NCBI GenBank assembly: GCA_001785575.1
Contig: MFUC01000017.1
Location: 1-8,707, forward strand
Direction: 5' to 3'
From: Candidatus Nomurabacteria bacterium RIFCSPHIGHO2_02_FULL_38_15
GTDB taxonomy: Bacteria > Patescibacteriota > Minisyncoccia > Phycocordibacterales > UBA9973
DNA length: 8,707 bases
The translations under genes and the position numbers were made by a program. Below, one piece after another: positions 6,551 through 8,707 of the stretch (positions are counted from its first letter, which is position 1; each line of letters opens with the position of its first letter). Under the pieces are notes generated by a model. The model had not been told where the DNA came from, searched no databases, and was given only the letters and a program-made list of their open reading frames with translations.

Positions 6551-7120
6551 TTACTTAAAAAATTCTAAAACTTCAGGTAATTTCAATACCCCATCATCTT
6601 CAGTAAAATGGCCTTTGTTTGGTAAAATTATAACTTGGGCATTTAATTCTTTTTCAAAAATATTTTTATTTTCATCTATACAACCGAATGGCTCATTGCT
6701 TGAAAGTAAAACTTTTATATCAGGGCAAATTTGCTTGATCCTTTCAAAATCAATTGACGTTTTCAGCCATGGCTGAGCGATATCTACAATTTCCTGACCT
6801 TCTTCTTCTAAACCAGTTAGATTAAACCAGCCGGCGACGAAAATTGCCCCAGCAATTTTCGTCGCTTCAGGTAACGTTTGCAAATAGCGCATAATAGTTT
6901 GGCAACCAATGCTGTGGCCCACAAAATAAGTATTCTCATCAGGCATACCAACAACTTCGGCAATTTTTGCCACCCACTTACCAATTTGCGGGTGCTCAGT
7001 TTCGGGCATTTCAGGTACAACAACTTCATAACCTTTTGCCTCAAGCTCCCCCTTCAACCATGGTCTCCAATCATCCTCTGGGCCCCCACTCCACCGATGT
7101 ATCACAAAAACTCTTTTCAT
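6551..7120 (-). CDS. RBBP9/YdeN family alpha/beta hydrolase
   Basis: The 189-residue protein is a small serine hydrolase of the RBBP9/YdeN type. The N-terminal strand VFVIHRWSGGPEDDWRPWL matches the family oxyanion-loop region (H-G-x...W-x-x-W-L), with R in place of the usual G after the His. The nucleophile elbow is GHSIG at 68-72 with Ser70, and the general-base His is H171 in NKGHF. The acid position, normally Asp just before Pro (D138 in human RBBP9), reads SSNEPFG here, so Glu143 probably serves. The lid and helices are short, and length and order match the family. Physiological substrates are unknown for most members. There is no signal peptide, so it is cytoplasmic. An extended -10 ends 6 nt before the ATG, and further upstream lies a palindromic site shared with the PaaX/Cas2-like gene, which suggests common control. 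A perfect 14-bp inverted repeat lies within the coding sequence. Confidence 0.88.
   Translation of the reverse strand: MKRVFVIHRWSGGPEDDWRPWLKGELEAKGYEVVVPEMPETEHPQIGKWVAKIAEVVGMPDENTYFVGHSIGCQTIMRYLQTLPEATKIAGAIFVAGWFNLTGLEEEGQEIVDIAQPWLKTSIDFERIKQICPDIKVLLSSNEPFGCIDENKNIFEKELNAQVIILPNKGHFTEDDGVLKLPEVLEFFK
6834..6865. repeat. 14-bp perfect inverted repeat inside the hydrolase gene
   Basis: GCGACGAAAATTGC at 6834-6847 and its exact reverse complement at 6852-6865 are separated by 4 nt. In the hydrolase frame this encodes ATKIAGAIFVA, part of the strand after the nucleophile helix. A hairpin would form in the mRNA. No T-run follows on either strand, so it is not an intrinsic terminator. Confidence 0.9.
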
Positions 7121-7135
7121 AAATTAATTATAACA
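7121..7135 (-). promoter_or_regulatory. Predicted proximal leaderless promoter of the hydrolase
   Basis: On the minus strand TGT-TATAAT (hexamer at 7127-7132) is an extended -10 element whose hexamer ends 6 nt before the ATG at 7118-7120. No convincing -35 is present at the expected distance. A second, operator-linked -10 candidate lies further upstream at 7167-7172. Confidence 0.5.
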
Positions 7136-7166
7136 TAGTATAACGAGTGGATCATTTTATAAAGAT

Positions 7167-7174
7167 ATAGTAAC
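7167..7174 (-). promoter_or_regulatory. Distal -10 candidate (TACTAT) linked to dyad A, upstream of the hydrolase
   Basis: On the minus strand GTTACTAT (TACTAT at 7167-7172) lies 8 nt from the core palindrome, exactly as GTTACAAT does in the PaaX/Cas2-like promoter. It would give a longer hydrolase transcript under control of the shared palindrome. The hexamer itself is a weaker match than TATAAT. Confidence 0.35.
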
Positions 7175-7203
7175 GATTTATCGCGGTCGCGACAGCTCGT
7201 TTA
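7170..7203. promoter_or_regulatory. Dyad A: putative operator upstream of the hydrolase
   Basis: The core TCGCG-GT-CGCGA occupies 7181-7192. Outer arms AACGA (7172-7176) and TCGTT (7197-7201) are also complementary about the same centre. The 16-nt segment TTTATCGCGGTCGCGA at 7177-7192 is identical to dyad B, and GTAAC precedes both after a 2-nt variable gap. It lies 16-49 nt beyond the PaaX/Cas2-like stop and about 50-80 nt upstream of the hydrolase ATG. Possible roles are an operator or a 3'-end hairpin; no U-run favours the latter. Confidence 0.65.
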
Positions 7204-7218
7204 GTCTTACCAAAAAAA

Positions 7219-7701
7219 TTATACCTTTATCTGTGATGCATTAAATATTTTTACACAGGTCTTTATACCTAAAAAATCTAGGTGCACCTTGAAATCTTTA
7301 GTTAACCTGCCCTTCCCAAACCAAACACTTTGTTGAATCATCACAAAACCCCATAGTTTTAATTGGTTACGTAGCCAGTCACGAGTCTTTTTCTTGACCT
7401 CAGGGATATCAAACATCACAATAACACCCTCTAAACTTTTTTCTTTTTTAAAATATATAGAGGTTCCCTTGTCTTGCATGTATTTTTTATAATCAAAAAC
7501 AAGATCATCTTTGGTGGCCTTTACAAAGCCCTGTTTTCTTAATCTATACAAACTTTGTAAAAATGCCCTTTGTTCACGCTTCTCTCTTTTTTCAACTAAT
7601 ATTTTAAGAGCTTTGGATTGTAAGTGCATTGATCTGCATGATAAGAAATAACTTATAATCTCATCAGTATACGTTGCCCTTTCCCAATACGGTGCTTTCA
7701 T
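7219..7701 (-). CDS. PaaX-like regulator: winged helix plus Cas2-like ferredoxin-fold domain
   Basis: The 160-residue protein has two parts. Residues 8-85 resemble a winged-helix region: a helical stretch (ISYFLSCRSMHLQSKALKILVEKREKREQRAFLQSLYRLRKQGFV) ends in the typical 'LxxLxxxGFV' turn and is followed by wing-like strands (LVFDYKKY...SIYFKK). Residues 91-160 resemble the Cas2 or PaaX C-terminal ferredoxin-like fold: the strand GVIVMFDIPE with Asp98 at the Cas2 catalytic-Asp position, then KKKTRDWLRNQLKLWGFVMIQQSVWFG, the pattern of Cas2 helix 1 and strand 2. Automated pipelines may call it Cas2, but no cas1 or CRISPR array is present, so a DNA-binding regulator is more likely. It is shorter than classical PaaX (about 300 residues) and lacks its C-terminal extension. 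A 34-bp dyad overlaps its predicted promoter, which fits autoregulation. TACAAT ends 6 nt before the ATG. Specific function is unknown. Confidence 0.75.
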   Translation of the reverse strand: MKAPYWERATYTDEIISYFLSCRSMHLQSKALKILVEKREKREQRAFLQSLYRLRKQGFVKATKDDLVFDYKKYMQDKGTSIYFKKEKSLEGVIVMFDIPEVKKKTRDWLRNQLKLWGFVMIQQSVWFGKGRLTKDFKVHLDFLGIKTCVKIFNASQIKV

Positions 7702-7716
7702 AATTTTATTGTAACA
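7702..7716 (-). promoter_or_regulatory. Predicted leaderless promoter of the PaaX/Cas2-like gene
   Basis: On the minus strand TGT-TACAAT (hexamer at 7708-7713) is an extended -10 whose hexamer ends 6 nt before the ATG at 7699-7701. The outer arm of dyad B overlaps the hexamer and its core occupies the spacer and -35 area, so a bound protein would block RNA polymerase. Confidence 0.55.
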
Positions 7717-7744
7717 CTTTATCGCGGTCGCGATTAAACGTTAC
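7711..7744. promoter_or_regulatory. Dyad B: putative operator of the PaaX/Cas2-like gene
   Basis: This is a 34-bp interrupted palindrome. From the left the arm reads GTAAC, 2 nt, TT, 1 nt, ATCGCG; then a GT centre; then CGCGAT, 1 nt, AA, 2 nt, GTTAC. Thirteen of 16 positions per arm are complementary. Together with dyad A, 541 bp away in the same orientation, it brackets the gene. It begins 22 nt after the ileS stop and covers the promoter of the PaaX/Cas2-like gene. PaaX-family regulators are known to bind palindromes in their target promoters; binding here is inference. Confidence 0.75.
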
Positions 7745-7766
7745 TGTTAATAAGATTAGCTGAAGG

Positions 7767-8707
7767 TTATTTTTCAATACTTACTTTGTAAACCTGTTCG
7801 TCTACAGTAATTTCGTTTTCGCCATCGGCAAAAACTATCTGGCTTATTTGGACAGTCTTTTTTAGGTCAGTTTCAAAACCTGCCAAAAGCTGTTTGGCAT
7901 TTTCAGAGATTTTTAAATTTATAACGTCACTGGGTGTTAAGCCAATTTCTTTGCGCAAATCTTGCAGGGCTCGCACAAGCTCTCGATAATCCCCCTCGCG
8001 CTTTAACTCGGGTGTTATGTTGGTGTCATAGGCAAACTCAGTACCAATAATTATTTCTTTTACATTTAATTCGTCCTTGATAATGTCAAGGTAGTCTTTT
8101 GAAATACTTTCATTAACTGTAAATGAAGCTAGCGGTTGCTTGACGGCAATGTTTAATTTTTTACGCAGCGCATTACCTTCGGTACAAATAGCTCTAACTT
8201 TTTGCATAGTCTCTAGAACTTCGTCACTAGAAACTAGAACCTCTACTTTTGGCCAATTTACAAGATGCACAGAAATTTCGTCATCAGGCAATTTTAATTT
8301 TTGCCAAATATCCTCGGCAGTAAATGGGGCAAAAGGCGCCAAGATTTTGGCCAAAGTTTTTAGTACATAATATAAAGTTTGTTTGGCTTCAACATCGCCG
8401 TCTTTTAGCCTATCGCGTGAACGCCGCAAGTACCAAGTTGATAGGTCATTAATAAATTCACGCATATCGCGCACTGGCTCTAGTAATTTATAATTATCTA
8501 AATTAGTTGTAATATCACCAACAAGCTGATCTAGACGTACCAATATCCATTGATCCAAAATATTGTTAGGTTCTAGTTTATAGTTTCTAGTTTCTAGGTT
8601 TTTGTCTCTATATAAATCATAAAATGATAGCACATTATAAAGTAGCGTTATGATTTTGCCCTCGGTGTCCTTGACGGTTTTTTCGTCAAAATTTTTGCTG
8701 TCACCTG
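7767..8707 (-). CDS. ileS: Isoleucyl-tRNA synthetase, partial (C-terminal 312 residues)
   Basis: The reading frame is open to the right edge, so the N-terminal catalytic Rossmann domain, editing domain and KMSKS loop lie outside. The visible part begins with GDSKNFDEKTVKD, then ITLLYNVLSFYDLY, which matches the IleRS junction after KMSKS (GD...F.e..v.e...pl.N..sF). It continues with the anticodon-binding helical domain (LDQWILVRLDQLV, INDLSTWYLRRSRDR, LAPFAPFTAEDIWQ, VHLVNWP) and ends in a C-terminal domain with LNVKEI and LKREGDYRELVRALQDLRKEIGLTPSD. The last motifs resemble the eukaryote-like (type 2) IleRS class, which lacks the bacterial C-terminal zinc finger, and no Cys cluster is seen here. 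A GTG at 8631-8633 lies inside the conserved LLYNVLSFYDLY and is not a start. Two CTAG-rich repeat copies lie in frame within the gene. Confidence 0.95.
   Translation of the reverse strand, partial: GDSKNFDEKTVKDTEGKIITLLYNVLSFYDLYRDKNLETRNYKLEPNNILDQWILVRLDQLVGDITTNLDNYKLLEPVRDMREFINDLSTWYLRRSRDRLKDGDVEAKQTLYYVLKTLAKILAPFAPFTAEDIWQKLKLPDDEISVHLVNWPKVEVLVSSDEVLETMQKVRAICTEGNALRKKLNIAVKQPLASFTVNESISKDYLDIIKDELNVKEIIIGTEFAYDTNITPELKREGDYRELVRALQDLRKEIGLTPSDVINLKISENAKQLLAGFETDLKKTVQISQIVFADGENEITVDEQVYKVSIEK
8226..8242 (+). repeat. CTAG-rich repeat, copy 1 (inside ileS)
   Basis: ACTAGAAACTAGAACCT occurs here on the plus strand. Its 12-nt end AAACTAGAACCT and its 10-nt start ACTAGAAACT are both found as exact reverse complements in copy 2. 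It encodes part of VEVLVSSDE just after the conserved NWP of IleRS, a variable linker. Confidence 0.6.
8568..8598 (-). repeat. CTAG-rich repeat, copy 2 (inside ileS), inverted relative to copy 1
   Basis: On the plus strand this region reads as short TTTCTAG-type units: AGGTTCTAGTTT at 8568-8579, then AGTTTCTAGT at 8582-8591, then TTCTAGG. These are near-tandem 7-nt units. In the ileS frame they encode NLETRNYKLEPN in the variable linker just before the conserved LDQWILVRL. This low-complexity stretch falls where IleRS proteins vary in length. Confidence 0.65.

Noticed and set aside
7117..7155. 12-codon minus-strand ORF before the hydrolase as a separate gene
   Set aside because: It is too short to support from one sequence and has no clear ribosome binding site. 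It is mentioned only as possible leader coupling.
7219..7701. Call as a CRISPR adaptation nuclease Cas2
   Set aside because: The C-terminal half is Cas2-like, but the winged-helix-like N-terminus, the autoregulatory-looking promoter and the lack of cas1 or repeats fit a PaaX-like regulator better.
7170..7733. The two palindrome copies as target-site duplications or attachment sites of a mobile cassette
   Set aside because: Both copies keep the same distance to a -10 hexamer and each has its own outer dyad arms, which direct repeats from insertion would not explain. There is no recombinase gene in the interval.
8349..8359. GGCCAAAGTTT in ileS as another copy of the recO palindrome arm
   Set aside because: Only 11 nt match, without the inverted partner, and the codons encode residues next to the conserved LAPFAPF block of IleRS, so chance is the better explanation.
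8631..8633. GTG as the start of the rightmost minus-strand gene
   Set aside because: The frame stays open to the window edge and the upstream residues (GDSKNFDEKTVKD and LLYN) match conserved IleRS sequence, so the GTG is an internal Val codon.

Overview
The window is compact, AT-rich bacterial DNA. It holds nine protein genes, two of them cut by the window edges, and the longest gap between genes is about 100 bp, so no stretch over 300 bases lacks a gene. Several traits together suggest a streamlined genome of the Candidatus Patescibacteria (CPR) type: short gaps, almost no Shine-Dalgarno sequences, a short RecO, an isoleucyl-tRNA synthetase tail that resembles the eukaryote-like class, and a PaaX/Cas2-like small regulator. 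This placement is inference; no rRNA or other phylogenetic marker is present.

Layout. Eight of nine genes lie on the minus strand and are read from high to low coordinates. On the right is the C-terminal part of ileS (7767-8707), then a small winged-helix/Cas2-fold protein (7219-7701), then an RBBP9/YdeN-type alpha/beta hydrolase (6551-7120). The only plus-strand gene (5910-6503) encodes a protein I do not recognise. It is a self-contained unit with a canonical sigma70-type promoter and a strong intrinsic terminator. Divergent from it is recO (5285-5815), followed by a large membrane-anchored extracytoplasmic protein with Ig-like repeats (3357-5264), glycyl-tRNA synthetase (2000-3313), an M16 zinc peptidase (723-1988) and the start of an AI-2E/PerM family membrane protein (1-707). 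The last three are tightly packed and probably form one operon.

How it works together. The contents are mostly housekeeping (two aminoacyl-tRNA synthetases, recombinational repair) plus envelope functions. Five genes have a -10 hexamer ending only 6-7 nt before the ATG, which predicts leaderless transcripts. The most distinctive local circuit surrounds the PaaX/Cas2-like gene. The same palindromic site, TCGCG-GT-CGCGA inside a longer dyad, lies in its own promoter and again upstream of the hydrolase, at exactly the same distance from a -10-like hexamer. This suggests an autoregulated repressor that also controls the hydrolase.

Other structure that gene calling does not explain: a 38-bp perfect palindrome inside recO, a 14-bp perfect hairpin inside the hydrolase gene, and two CTAG-rich repeat copies in opposite orientations inside ileS. 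No CRISPR array, tRNA, rRNA, insertion sequence or transposase was seen.
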